A stretch of 64,000 bases of DNA, from contig UQGD01000004.1 in assembly GCA_900540455.1 (NCBI GenBank), forward strand, positions 38,650 through 102,649, written 5' to 3'. The notes under the pieces were generated by a model. The model was not told the origin of the DNA. It ran no database searches and saw only the letters and a program-made list of their open reading frames with translations. Source of the DNA: an uncultured Faecalibacterium sp. GTDB taxonomy: Bacteria > Bacillota > Clostridia > Oscillospirales > Ruminococcaceae. A program made the position numbers and the translations under genes. Position 1 is the first letter of the stretch. Every line of letters starts with the position of its first letter. Shown here one piece after another: positions 33,519 to 41,931 of this stretch.

Positions 33519-35759
33519 TTGAATCCGAACGAACATAAGACCGTAAATCGGCGGATGGCGCTGCTGATCGCTCTGTCGACCGTGGTCATTGCACTGTATG
33601 TACTGCGGCTTGTCTTTTTGCAGCTTATCAACGACGAATATTTCAGAGCGCAGGCTACCAGTACCACCGATTATAAGTTTACTGTAACAGCTGCCCGGGG
33701 TGATATCGTGGATGCGGCCGGCCGCCGCATTGCCTCCACGACCACCGGTTATAATGTGGTGCTCAGCAAGCTTCTGATGGGGGAAAAGGACCTGAACGAG
33801 ACCCTGCAGCAGGTAGTGGAGATTTTGAAAGCCAACGGGGAAAGTTGGAACGACACACTGTTGATCAGTGAGCCGGGTGCCGCAGGACAGTACCACTTTA
33901 CCAATGACCCGGAGAGTGAGAGCGACCAGAACACCCTGGCGTCCACCAAGGAAGCTCTGGGCCTGCAGCAGTATGCTACAGCGCAGGATGTCATGGGAAA
34001 GCTGGTGGAGGACTATGAGCTGGGGGACTGGCCCCTGTACTGGCAGCGTGTGCTGGGCGGGCTGCACTATCAGATGCAGCAGGAGGACTACTCCAACCTG
34101 AATAACTTTACACTGGCAGAGGGCGTCAGTGATGCCACCGTGGCTACCATTAAAGAGCACAGCCTGGAGCTGCCCGGCGTGGAGATCGTCCAGACCAGCG
34201 CCCGCAGCTATGAGATGGGCACAGTTTTGCCCCATGTGCTGGGCCGGGTAGGAAAGATCACGGCAGAAAAATGGAAAGTGATCGATGAAAATGGCCAGGT
34301 CACCTACCCCCTGCGGGAAAAAGGCTATAACATGAACGATGTTATCGGCATTTCGGGTCTGGAGTCGGTCTATGAAGATCAGCTCCGGGGCAAGGATGGC
34401 GTCAAGACTATCACCCGCGATGCAGATGGCGTGATCGTGGATACCCGCCTCACCACTCTGCCTCAGCCGGGGTATACGGTGCAGCTGACCGTAGACAGCC
34501 TGTTTCAGCAGGCAGTGGACCAGGCCCTGGCAAACAATATCGACTGGATCAATGAGCGTTATAATAAGGATAGCGCAAAGGCTGCTGCGGGTGCAGTGGT
34601 GGTCCTCAATGTCAAGGATGGCAGCGTGGCAGCGGCCTCCAACTACCCGAGCTTTGACCAGAACCTCTATGCTGCCCAGTATGGAGAGTACAGCAAAGAC
34701 CCTGGCCTGCCGCTGTTCAACCGGGCTTTGCAGGGCTTGTATACCCCGGGTTCCACATTCAAACCGGCGGTGGCGGTGGCAGCACTGGATACCGGGCTGG
34801 TCAACCAGCATTCCACCGTTTACTGCAATGGCGTATACAACTACTATAAGGACTATCATCCCCGCTGCACCCGCCATGGCCACAGCGGAAATATCGACCT
34901 GTTCACAGCCATCAAATGGAGCTGCAACATCTATTTCTATGATGTGGGCCGCCGCCTGAGCAGCGATGTCTATAACGCATATGCCTATAAGCTGGGAATG
35001 GGCGTTAAGACTGGCGTAGAGGTGGGCGAGGCCCTGGGCCGCATGACCACCAAAAACGACCCCAACTATATCGAGTCTCTGGACGTGCAGGCAGCCATTG
35101 GTCAGGGCAACACGGTGGTGACGCCGGTGCAGCTGGCCACCTATGCCGCTGCACTGGCCAATAAGGGGGTGCGCTATCGCACCCACTTCGTCAAAGCGAT
35201 TTTGGATACCAACACCGGCGAGGTGATCAGCCGCACCGCTCCGGAGGTGATGGATATCATTGAGGATCACGACGGACTGTTTGACGAGGTGGAGAAGGGA
35301 ATGGTCGGCGTTTCGGATACGGTGGCGGGTCTGATGGATTACCCCTACACGATTGCCTGCAAGACCGGTACGCCGCAGCGCAGCGAGACGTTTCTGGTAG
35401 GCAATACCCGTAAACACTACACCAATACCATGATGGTGGCCTATGGCCCGGTCGAAGATCCACAGATCGCTATTGGCATCGTGATCGAATACGGCGGCGG
35501 CGGTGCAAGAGCGGGCAACTTGGTGGCAGATATCTTTGATGCCTATTTTGCTTTGCAGAATGGCACATTGACCCTGCCGCAGACCGAAGCTGAAAGCGGA
35601 GACCCGGCGGTGCAGCCACAGGCTCCGGCGGCATCTGCACCGGCAGCAGCGCCTGCCCAGGAGATGGAGCCGGAGGTGGATGCTTCTCCGGAAGGGTCCG
35701 TACCGCAGCCGGAGGATACTGCGCAGGAGGATGCTTCATCACCGCAGCCTGAAGGTTGA
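33519..35759 (+). CDS. mrdA: Penicillin-binding protein 2 (elongasome transpeptidase)
   Basis: This 746-residue class B PBP crosslinks peptidoglycan in the side wall. One N-terminal membrane helix (residues about 12-35) is followed by the dimerisation domain (AARGDIVDAAGRRIAS) and the transpeptidase domain. The active-site triads are intact: STFK (Ser412, Lys415), SCN (Ser468) and KTGT (Lys615). About 60 residues at the end are low-complexity Pro/Ala/Glu, probably a disordered tail outside the cell. It starts at a TTG just after GAGGGAGAGGGG. Its place after mreD supports the elongation role. Confidence 0.94.
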   Translation: MNPNEHKTVNRRMALLIALSTVVIALYVLRLVFLQLINDEYFRAQATSTTDYKFTVTAARGDIVDAAGRRIASTTTGYNVVLSKLLMGEKDLNETLQQVVEILKANGESWNDTLLISEPGAAGQYHFTNDPESESDQNTLASTKEALGLQQYATAQDVMGKLVEDYELGDWPLYWQRVLGGLHYQMQQEDYSNLNNFTLAEGVSDATVATIKEHSLELPGVEIVQTSARSYEMGTVLPHVLGRVGKITAEKWKVIDENGQVTYPLREKGYNMNDVIGISGLESVYEDQLRGKDGVKTITRDADGVIVDTRLTTLPQPGYTVQLTVDSLFQQAVDQALANNIDWINERYNKDSAKAAAGAVVVLNVKDGSVAAASNYPSFDQNLYAAQYGEYSKDPGLPLFNRALQGLYTPGSTFKPAVAVAALDTGLVNQHSTVYCNGVYNYYKDYHPRCTRHGHSGNIDLFTAIKWSCNIYFYDVGRRLSSDVYNAYAYKLGMGVKTGVEVGEALGRMTTKNDPNYIESLDVQAAIGQGNTVVTPVQLATYAAALANKGVRYRTHFVKAILDTNTGEVISRTAPEVMDIIEDHDGLFDEVEKGMVGVSDTVAGLMDYPYTIACKTGTPQRSETFLVGNTRKHYTNTMMVAYGPVEDPQIAIGIVIEYGGGGARAGNLVADIFDAYFALQNGTLTLPQTEAESGDPAVQPQAPAASAPAAAPAQEMEPEVDASPEGSVPQPEDTAQEDASSPQPEG

Positions 35760-35847
35760 ATACTACCTTGGATGCACGATGCGGCGCAAATTTCTGACAG
35801 AAAATCCCCTAAGAGAAGAAAAGTTGACGCTTTTGTCCAAAAAACGC

Positions 35848-35876
35848 TTGTAAAAGGGCGGAAATTGTGATAAAAT
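35848..35876 (+). promoter_or_regulatory. Promoter of mgsA
   Basis: TTGTAA and TAAAAT are spaced by 17 bases, 55 bases before the start. Confidence 0.75.
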
Positions 35877-35930
35877 GATAAAAACAATAATTTCGCTGGG
35901 AAGCGGTACGCAAAGGAGAGAATAAACGGA

Positions 35931-36338
35931 ATGACGATCGCACTGATTGCGCACGACTCCAAAAAAGAACTGATGGTGCAGTTCTGCACGGCATACTGCC
36001 GCATCCTAAGCCAGCACAAGTTGGTAGCCACAGGCACCACCGGAAAATTGATCAGTGAGGCCACGGGCCTGCAGGTGCAGCGCTTTTTGGCAGGGATTCA
36101 GGGCGGCGATCAGCAGATCGCTTCCCGCATCGCCTGCAATGAGATCGACCTGCTGCTGTTCTTCCGGGATCCCATCAACGCAAAGCCCAGCGAACCCAAT
36201 GAGATGACGCTGCTGCGCCTGTGTGATGTGCATAACATCCCCATGGCGACCAACATTGCTACCGCCGAGGTGCTGATCCACGGCCTGGAGCGGGGCGATC
36301 TGGACTGGCGGGATATCGTGAACCCGCACAACAACTAA
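35931..36338 (+). CDS. mgsA: Methylglyoxal synthase
   Basis: This 135-residue enzyme converts dihydroxyacetone phosphate to methylglyoxal and phosphate, a phosphate-releasing bypass of lower glycolysis. IALIAHDSKK at the start, GTTGKLI for phosphate binding, GGDQQIASRI with the catalytic Asp, and FFRDP are all family hallmarks. AAAGGAGAG precedes the ATG. It is monocistronic with a promoter and terminator. Confidence 0.96.
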   Translation: MTIALIAHDSKKELMVQFCTAYCRILSQHKLVATGTTGKLISEATGLQVQRFLAGIQGGDQQIASRIACNEIDLLLFFRDPINAKPSEPNEMTLLRLCDVHNIPMATNIATAEVLIHGLERGDLDWRDIVNPHNN

Positions 36339-36343
36339 AAACC

Positions 36344-36392
36344 AAAACATCCCCGGCACATCTGCAAAACGATGTGCCGGGGATGTTTATTT
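36344..36392. terminator. Bidirectional terminator mgsA/mnmA
   Basis: AAACATCCCCGGCACATC and GATGTGCCGGGGATGTTT form an 18-bp stem with an 8-base loop. Confidence 0.94.
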
Positions 36393-36397
36393 TGCGG

Positions 36398-37465
36398 TTA
36401 TTCTGCCCGGAGGATCCAGCCGCTGGCAGTTACTGCACCCTGGCGGTAGAAGACTGCGGCCTGGCCGGGGGCTGCAGCCCGCACCGGCTGGTCAAAAAGG
36501 AGGGTGGCCTTGCCGTCATACACGGCGTCAGCCAGGGGCGCTGCGCTGCGTACCCGCACCTGATAGCGGCCAGCGGGCAGCGTGGAGCCGTCCGGCGTGA
36601 CAAGGTCCTGCAGCTCCACCGTGCGGACGTATTCATCCCCAGACCGGGCCAACTGGATATCGCCGCTGGGCAGAATGGTCTTGACAAAGACCGGCTCACC
36701 CAAGGCGATGCCCAGGCCCTTGCGCTGGCCTACGGTGTAGTGCAGCACCCCCTGGTGCGGCCCAAGATCTGCCCCGTCCGGGGAGAGAAAGTGCCCTGCT
36801 TTGGGGGTGTAGCCCCGCTGGGCGATGTAGGCCGCATAATCCCCGTCCGGCACAAAGCAGATCTCCATGCTGTCCGGCGCATCGGCGCAGTCCAATCCAA
36901 AGTCCCGGGCCATCTCCCGGATGTCCTCTTTTTCAAACTCGCCCAGGGGCAGCAGCAGGCGGCTGAGCACCTGCTGGTCCAAGCGGCCCAGCATATAGCT
37001 TTGGTCCCGCGCAGCGCTCTCTGGCTGACAGATACGGCTGACGCCGTCCTCTCCCAGTTCTACCCGGGCATAGTGGCCGGTAGCAATGTACTGGATGCCC
37101 AGCCGGTCTGCAGCGGTAAGCAGCGCCTGGAATTTGACCGCGGGGTTGCACATCACACAGGGGTTGGGGGTGCGGCCTGCGCAGTACTGCTGGCAGAAGG
37201 GCTGCACGACCTGCTGGTCAAACAGCTCCTGGGCATCCAGCGTAATACATTCGACACCCAGCTGCTGGGCTGCTTTGTGGGCGGCAGCTACGGCCTCCTC
37301 ATGGGCAGGGGAAAAACGGATCACAGCGCCCATTACGCCAAACCCCTGTTGCTGCAGGATGCGCACGGTTACGCTGGAGTCCACGCCGCCGCTCATCCCC
37401 ACCAGGACCTTGTCCTGGCTCTCGTAGGTGTCAAACCCGTTCCCGGGCAAAATTGTATCGTTCAT
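36398..37465 (-). CDS. mnmA: tRNA-specific 2-thiouridylase MnmA
   Basis: This 355-residue enzyme places sulfur on U34 of tRNAs for Lys, Glu and Gln. The PP-loop SGGVDSSV (residues about 25-32) activates the base with ATP. The catalytic cysteines sit in CVMCN and in EICFVPDG. GHYA and the QSYML block support the call. GGAGGCAAGGAA precedes the ATG, which overlaps the rnhA stop by four bases (ATGA). Confidence 0.96.
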   Translation of the reverse strand: MNDTILPGNGFDTYESQDKVLVGMSGGVDSSVTVRILQQQGFGVMGAVIRFSPAHEEAVAAAHKAAQQLGVECITLDAQELFDQQVVQPFCQQYCAGRTPNPCVMCNPAVKFQALLTAADRLGIQYIATGHYARVELGEDGVSRICQPESAARDQSYMLGRLDQQVLSRLLLPLGEFEKEDIREMARDFGLDCADAPDSMEICFVPDGDYAAYIAQRGYTPKAGHFLSPDGADLGPHQGVLHYTVGQRKGLGIALGEPVFVKTILPSGDIQLARSGDEYVRTVELQDLVTPDGSTLPAGRYQVRVRSAAPLADAVYDGKATLLFDQPVRAAAPGQAAVFYRQGAVTASGWILRAE

Positions 37466-37926
37466 GTTCCTTGCCTCCCGCCATGTGCTTTGCTTTGCGC
37501 TACAGCCAGTTGGTCACAGCGCTCATTTTCTGGGTGACCTGCATGACCTTTGACCCAGATATAGGTGATCTGGTGGCGCGCCTCCTGCTCCAGTGCCTGC
37601 TCCCAGAGATCCGGGTTCAGCGCAGGGGAACCATCGGCTTTTTTCCAGCCGCGGCGCTTCCATCCCTTGGCCCAGCCTTTCTGCAGCCCGTTGATCACAT
37701 ACTGGCTGTCGGTGCAAAGCTGCACTTGGCAGGGCTCTTTCAGCTGGCGCAGCGCCTCGATCAGGGCGGTCAGCTCCATCCGGTTGTTGGTGGTGGACGA
37801 ATCTCCGCCGCTGAGCTCTTTTTCGTAGACTTTGCCGCCAAAGCGGTAGCGCAGCACTGCGCCCCACCCGCCGGGGCCGGGGTTGCCGCTGCATGCGCCG
37901 TCGGTGTAAACTTCGACCTGTTTCAT
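37462..37926 (-). CDS. rnhA: Ribonuclease HI
   Basis: This 154-residue enzyme cuts RNA in RNA-DNA hybrids. The DEDD residues lie in VYTDGACSGNPGPGGWG (Asp), NRMELTALIEAL (Glu), LCTDSQYVI (Asp) and the C-terminal NERCDQLA (Asp). KGWKRRGWKKADG is the basic protrusion of the HI type. ACAGGAGAG precedes the ATG. It is first in a two-gene operon with mnmA; a TTGACA (minus strand, 37982-37987) with TAATAT boxes lies upstream. Confidence 0.96.
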   Translation of the reverse strand: MKQVEVYTDGACSGNPGPGGWGAVLRYRFGGKVYEKELSGGDSSTTNNRMELTALIEALRQLKEPCQVQLCTDSQYVINGLQKGWAKGWKRRGWKKADGSPALNPDLWEQALEQEARHQITYIWVKGHAGHPENERCDQLAVAQSKAHGGRQGT

Positions 37927-38021
37927 GCTGTCTCTCCTGTTCGGTTAGTACACTCTATATTAAGCAGTCTGGAACCAGTTCTGTCAAGAGCTGTGGAAAA
38001 AAAGCCTGCCCAGTCAGGGTG

Positions 38022-38057
38022 CAAAAAGCCGCCCGGCCAAGACGGGCCGGGCGGCAG
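38022..38057 (-). terminator. Terminator after luxS
   Basis: On the minus strand GCCGCCCGGCC and GGCCGGGCGGC form an 11-bp stem with TTTTTGC after it. Confidence 0.93.
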
Positions 38058-38068
38058 GGGACAAAGGC

Positions 38069-38521
38069 TCAATAATGCAGCTGGTCGGGGTGCAGCGCTT
38101 CCAGTACCGGCAGCATTGCAGCGGCCTCTGCCCGGGCAGCGGGCAGATCCATATCCAGGTAGTTGCCGCACTCCACTTCGCTGGCACCGGGGATCTCGCC
38201 CTCAAAACCAGCCATAAAGCGGAAGGAATCGACGGTCAGCTCCAGCACCTGAGCATCGGTCAGCCCCCGGGTCAGCAGATAAAAGCCGGTGCGGCAGCCC
38301 ATGGGCCCCACATACACCACGCCGCTGCTGTAAGCGCTGTTGCGGGCATAGGTGGCAAACAGATGCTCCAGAGTATGGGCGGCGCCGGTGGACAGATAAT
38401 CCCCGTGGTTCGGGCGTTTCATGCGGATATCCCAGGTTTTTACGTCGCCATCCTGACGGCTCAGGTACATACCCCGGTCCAGCGTGGTGTGGTCCACGCA
38501 AAAGCTTGCGATGCGTTCCAT
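38069..38521 (-). CDS. luxS: S-ribosylhomocysteine lyase
   Basis: This 150-residue metalloenzyme splits S-ribosylhomocysteine to homocysteine and the AI-2 precursor DPD, recycling the product of methyl transfer. The metal site is HTLEH plus the later Cys in VECGNY; MGCRTGFYL is the catalytic Cys block. Two ATGs follow AGGAGG: the one at 38521 is five bases away, the one at 38524 only two, so the second is chosen. It follows pyk by 51 bases without a terminator and is probably co-transcribed with it. Confidence 0.96.
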   Translation of the reverse strand: MERIASFCVDHTTLDRGMYLSRQDGDVKTWDIRMKRPNHGDYLSTGAAHTLEHLFATYARNSAYSSGVVYVGPMGCRTGFYLLTRGLTDAQVLELTVDSFRFMAGFEGEIPGASEVECGNYLDMDLPAARAEAAAMLPVLEALHPDQLHY

Positions 38522-38572
38522 CATGGCCTCCTGTTATCGTGCCTCTGGGCGTGTTTTAGCGGTATGCGCTGC

Positions 38573-40345
38573 TTAGCGGTCGTTCTCGTTCTGCAGACGC
38601 TGCACGCTGCCGTGAGCGCAGTCCACAGCGATCATCAGGCCGTCCCGGATATGGGCGGTAGCGCCGGTAGCACCCACGATGGTGGGCTTCAGCAGTGCTT
38701 TGCCTGCAATAGCAGCATGGCTGTTCAGGCCCGGCTCCTCCACCACCAGAGCGGCAGAATCCCGGACATAGCCCAGCATCTCGTTGTTGGTGGAGGGCAC
38801 CACCAGCACCATGCCGGGCTTGAACTTGGCGCGCACCTCGTCCAGGGTGTGGCAGACGCAGGCACGGCCGGAAGCATTGGACAGATCTGCATCCTCACGG
38901 CCCACGCCTACGCCGGTGGCCAGGCAGTTGCCGATCATGTGGATCTTGATCATGTTGGTGGTGCCGCTGACACCCACCGGCACACCGGCAGTGACCACAG
39001 CCAGCTCACCGTCGTGCAGGTAGCCGTGCTCCTTGGCCAGAGAGGTGGACAGTACGATCAGCTCGTCGGTGCTGTGTGCCAGAGACATCATCAGCGGGGT
39101 GATGCCCCAGGACAGGGACAGCTGACGCTGCACCTGCTCGCACATCACACAAGCGATGATGGGCTGAGAGGGGCGGTACTTGCTGAGCAGCCGGGCGGTG
39201 TTGCCGGACTCAGACACAGTGACGATGGCGGAAGCGTTCACGTCCTGGGCGGTCAGGCAGGCAGCGTGAGCGGTAGCCTCGCTGACGCTGATCTTATCCC
39301 GCACCATGGTGCGGGTCAGGCGGCGGTCGATATAGTGGGGCTCGTGCTCCGTGCGCTCTGCAATGGCAGACATGGTCTTGAGGGCCTGCACCGGGTATGC
39401 GCCGGCAGCGGTCTCGCCAGAAAGCATGATGGCAGAGGTGCCGTCATAGATAGCGTTTGCAACGTCCGAGATTTCTGCACGGGTGGGGCGGGGGTTGACG
39501 ATCATGCTGTCCAGCATCTGGGTAGCGATGATGATGGGCTTGCCAAAGGAGAAGGAGCGGTCGATGACGCTCTTCTGGATGCCGGGCAGCTCGGTAAAGT
39601 CGATCTCAACGCCCAGGTCGCCGCGGGCCACCATGACGGCATCGGCGGCAGCCAGGATGCTGTCGATGTTGTTGACGCCCTCCCGGTTCTCCACCTTGGC
39701 AATGATGCGGATGTGGGAGTCGTACTCGTTCAGCAGGTTGCGGATATCGTACACGTCCTGTGCGGTACGCACAAAGGATGCAGCGATAAAATCAAAACCC
39801 TGCTGGATGCCAAAGATGATGTCGTCCCGGTCACGCTGGCTCATATAGGGCATGGACAGGTGAACGCCGGGCACATTGACGCCCTTTTTGTTCTTGATCT
39901 TGCCGCTGTTCAGCACTTCGCAGAGGATGTCGGTGTCGTTCACGGACAGGATGCGCAGCTTGATCAGACCGTCGTCCAGCATGATGACGCCGCCAGCAGC
40001 CACGTCCTGGGGCAGATCCTTGTAGGTAATGGAGCAGATCTCCTTGGTGCCTTCCACATCCCGGGTGGTCAGGGTAAAGTGCTGACCGGCTTCCAGGATC
40101 TCCACACCGTTCTTGAAGTCCTTCAGGCGGATCTCAGGACCCTTGGTGTCCAGCAGAGCGGCCACAGGCTGGTTCAGCTCCTCCCGCAGAGCCTTCAGCT
40201 GCTGCAGGCGGCCCAGGTGCTCCTCGTGGGAGCCGTGGGAAAAGTTGAACCGGGCCACATTCATGCCATTGGCAATCAGCTCCCGCAGGACGCCCTCCTG
40301 ATCAGTGGACGGACCCAGGGTGCAGATAATTTTCGTTTTTCTCAT
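38573..40345 (-). CDS. pyk: Pyruvate kinase
   Basis: This 590-residue enzyme makes pyruvate and ATP from PEP and ADP. RKTKIICTLGPSTDQ opens the barrel, and MVARGDLGVEID carries the conserved substrate-site block. The last 110 residues are the extra PEP-utiliser-like domain of Bacillus-type enzymes (GLNSHAAIAGKALLKPTIVG). TGGAGG precedes the ATG. A consensus promoter lies about 115 bases upstream, and the leader contains a CCGGTCC/GGACCGG hairpin. Confidence 0.97.
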   Translation of the reverse strand: MRKTKIICTLGPSTDQEGVLRELIANGMNVARFNFSHGSHEEHLGRLQQLKALREELNQPVAALLDTKGPEIRLKDFKNGVEILEAGQHFTLTTRDVEGTKEICSITYKDLPQDVAAGGVIMLDDGLIKLRILSVNDTDILCEVLNSGKIKNKKGVNVPGVHLSMPYMSQRDRDDIIFGIQQGFDFIAASFVRTAQDVYDIRNLLNEYDSHIRIIAKVENREGVNNIDSILAAADAVMVARGDLGVEIDFTELPGIQKSVIDRSFSFGKPIIIATQMLDSMIVNPRPTRAEISDVANAIYDGTSAIMLSGETAAGAYPVQALKTMSAIAERTEHEPHYIDRRLTRTMVRDKISVSEATAHAACLTAQDVNASAIVTVSESGNTARLLSKYRPSQPIIACVMCEQVQRQLSLSWGITPLMMSLAHSTDELIVLSTSLAKEHGYLHDGELAVVTAGVPVGVSGTTNMIKIHMIGNCLATGVGVGREDADLSNASGRACVCHTLDEVRAKFKPGMVLVVPSTNNEMLGYVRDSAALVVEEPGLNSHAAIAGKALLKPTIVGATGATAHIRDGLMIAVDCAHGSVQRLQNENDR

Positions 40346-40462
40346 AAATAACCTCCATCAATACTCACAATTCCTTCTCTATTGGCTCAGCCGTCCAAAG
40401 GACGGATGGCCCAGCCGGCCGGTCCGGTTTCGGACCGGCGGCAGATGCGGCGTGCTACCTCT

Positions 40463-40491
40463 ATTATACTCGGTTGGATACAATAGAGCAA
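40463..40491 (-). promoter_or_regulatory. Promoter of pyk-luxS
   Basis: On the minus strand, TTGCTC and TATAAT are spaced by 17 bases. Confidence 0.8.
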
Positions 40492-40563
40492 GAAAAAAAT
40501 TAGCGAAGGTTTGGGGAAGGTTTTGTTCAAAACGGGCTGTTGTTAACTATGTGACAAAGACAC

Positions 40564-40592
40564 TTGCGCTGAAAGCAGAGTTTGTTTATAAT
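40564..40592 (+). promoter_or_regulatory. Promoter of deoB
   Basis: TTGCGC and TATAAT are spaced by 17 bases. Confidence 0.75.
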
Positions 40593-40677
40593 AAGGGTAA
40601 TAAGTAATACCAAAGACGGGGCTGCTGCAGGCAGTCCCGCTGAAAAACCATCAACGATCTATCAGGAGGAAATGCGT

Positions 40678-41856
40678 ATGGATAAGCGTGTTTTTCTAGT
40701 CGTTCTGGACAGCTTTGGCGTTGGCGCAGAGCCGGACGCTGCTGCTTTTGGGGACGAGGGGACCAATACCCTGGCGGCCATTGCCCGCCACCCCAACTTT
40801 GATTGCCCCAACCTGCGCCAGCTGGGTCTCTTTAACCTGGACGGCGTGACTGTAGGGGAGAAGCACCCGGCCCCCGCCGGTGCCTTTGCACGCCTGCAGG
40901 AGCAGAGCATGGGCAAGGATACCACCATTGGCCATTGGGAGATCGCAGGTGTGGTCAGCCCCCAGCCGCTGCCCACCTTCCCGGATGGATTCCCGGATTC
41001 TCTGATCCAGGAGTTCGAGCGCAAGACCGGCCATAAAGTGCTGTGCAATAAGCCGTATTCCGGCACCCAGGTGCTGCGGGACTACGGTGAGCAGGCGATG
41101 AAGGAGAATGCGCTCATCGTCTACACCAGCGCAGACAGCGTGTTCCAGGTGGCAGCCCATGAGGAGCTGGTGCCGGTGCAGCAGCTGTACCAGTACTGTG
41201 AGATGGCCCGTGAGATGCTGAAAGGTGAATTCGGCGTGGGCCGTGTGATCGCCCGGCCGTTCCTGGGAGACTCGGCAGATACCTTCTACCGCACCACCAA
41301 CCGCCACGACCTGAGCCTTAAGCCCCCTCGTGCCACCATGCTGGACGTGCTGAAAAACGCTGGCAAAGATGTGATCGCTGTGGGCAAGATCTTTGATATC
41401 TTCGACGGCGAGGGCGTGACCGAAAAGATCAAGACCACCGGCAATACCAACGGCATTGCTTTTACCAAGGCACTGCAGACCCGGGATTTTGAGGGCCTGG
41501 CCTTTGTAAACCTGGTGGACTTTGATATGCTGTATGGTCACCGCCGGGATGTGGCGGGCTATGCAGCGGCGGCGACAGAGTTTGACCGCTTCCTGGCAGA
41601 TTTCATTCCCGGTATGCGGGAAGGGGACCTGCTGATGATCACGGCGGATCACGGCTGCGATCCTTCCTACACCAAGACCACCGACCACACCCGGGAGTAT
41701 GTGCCCCTGCTGGTCTGCGGCAAGGGGGTCAAGCAAGGGGTGGACCTGGGCACTCGGCTGTGCTTTGGCGCCATTGCGAAGACCATCTGCCAGTACCTGG
41801 ATGTGGATGCCTCCTCTCTGGACGGCGAGAGCCTGCTGGGAGAGATCCTGAAATAA
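40678..41856 (+). CDS. deoB: Phosphopentomutase
   Basis: This 392-residue enzyme interconverts (deoxy)ribose-1- and 5-phosphate, the step after nucleoside phosphorylases. It belongs to the alkaline-phosphatase superfamily: metal-binding LDSFGVGAEPDA at the start, DTTIGHWEI with the phosphorylated Thr, LVNLVDFDMLYGHRRD and ITADHGCDPSY near the end. The ATG at 40678 is seven bases after AGGAGGA; an earlier ATG at 40672 is too close. It is monocistronic, 9 kb from the deoD-cdd pair it would work with. Confidence 0.96.
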   Translation: MDKRVFLVVLDSFGVGAEPDAAAFGDEGTNTLAAIARHPNFDCPNLRQLGLFNLDGVTVGEKHPAPAGAFARLQEQSMGKDTTIGHWEIAGVVSPQPLPTFPDGFPDSLIQEFERKTGHKVLCNKPYSGTQVLRDYGEQAMKENALIVYTSADSVFQVAAHEELVPVQQLYQYCEMAREMLKGEFGVGRVIARPFLGDSADTFYRTTNRHDLSLKPPRATMLDVLKNAGKDVIAVGKIFDIFDGEGVTEKIKTTGNTNGIAFTKALQTRDFEGLAFVNLVDFDMLYGHRRDVAGYAAAATEFDRFLADFIPGMREGDLLMITADHGCDPSYTKTTDHTREYVPLLVCGKGVKQGVDLGTRLCFGAIAKTICQYLDVDASSLDGESLLGEILK

Positions 41857-41879
41857 GACGCTGCGGCTTTGCAGCATAC

Positions 41880-41916
41880 AAAAAACCTCCCGGCGTCAGC
41901 CGGGAGGTTTTTTGCC
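41880..41916. terminator. Bidirectional terminator deoB/LCP
   Basis: AAAAAACCTCCCGGC and GCCGGGAGGTTTTTT form a 15-bp stem with a 4-base loop. Confidence 0.95.
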
Positions 41917-41931
41917 TATAAGAACGGATCT

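Larger units (their letters stand above)
40346..40677. other. Divergent intergenic region pyk/deoB
   Basis: It holds the pyk promoter and its hairpin-bearing leader on the left, and the deoB promoter on the right. About 70 bases between the two promoters are AT-rich with no recognised operator. Confidence 0.7.

Noticed and set aside
38075..40351. 758-codon open frame opposite pyk and luxS
   Set aside because: Antisense shadow of two clearly identified enzymes.
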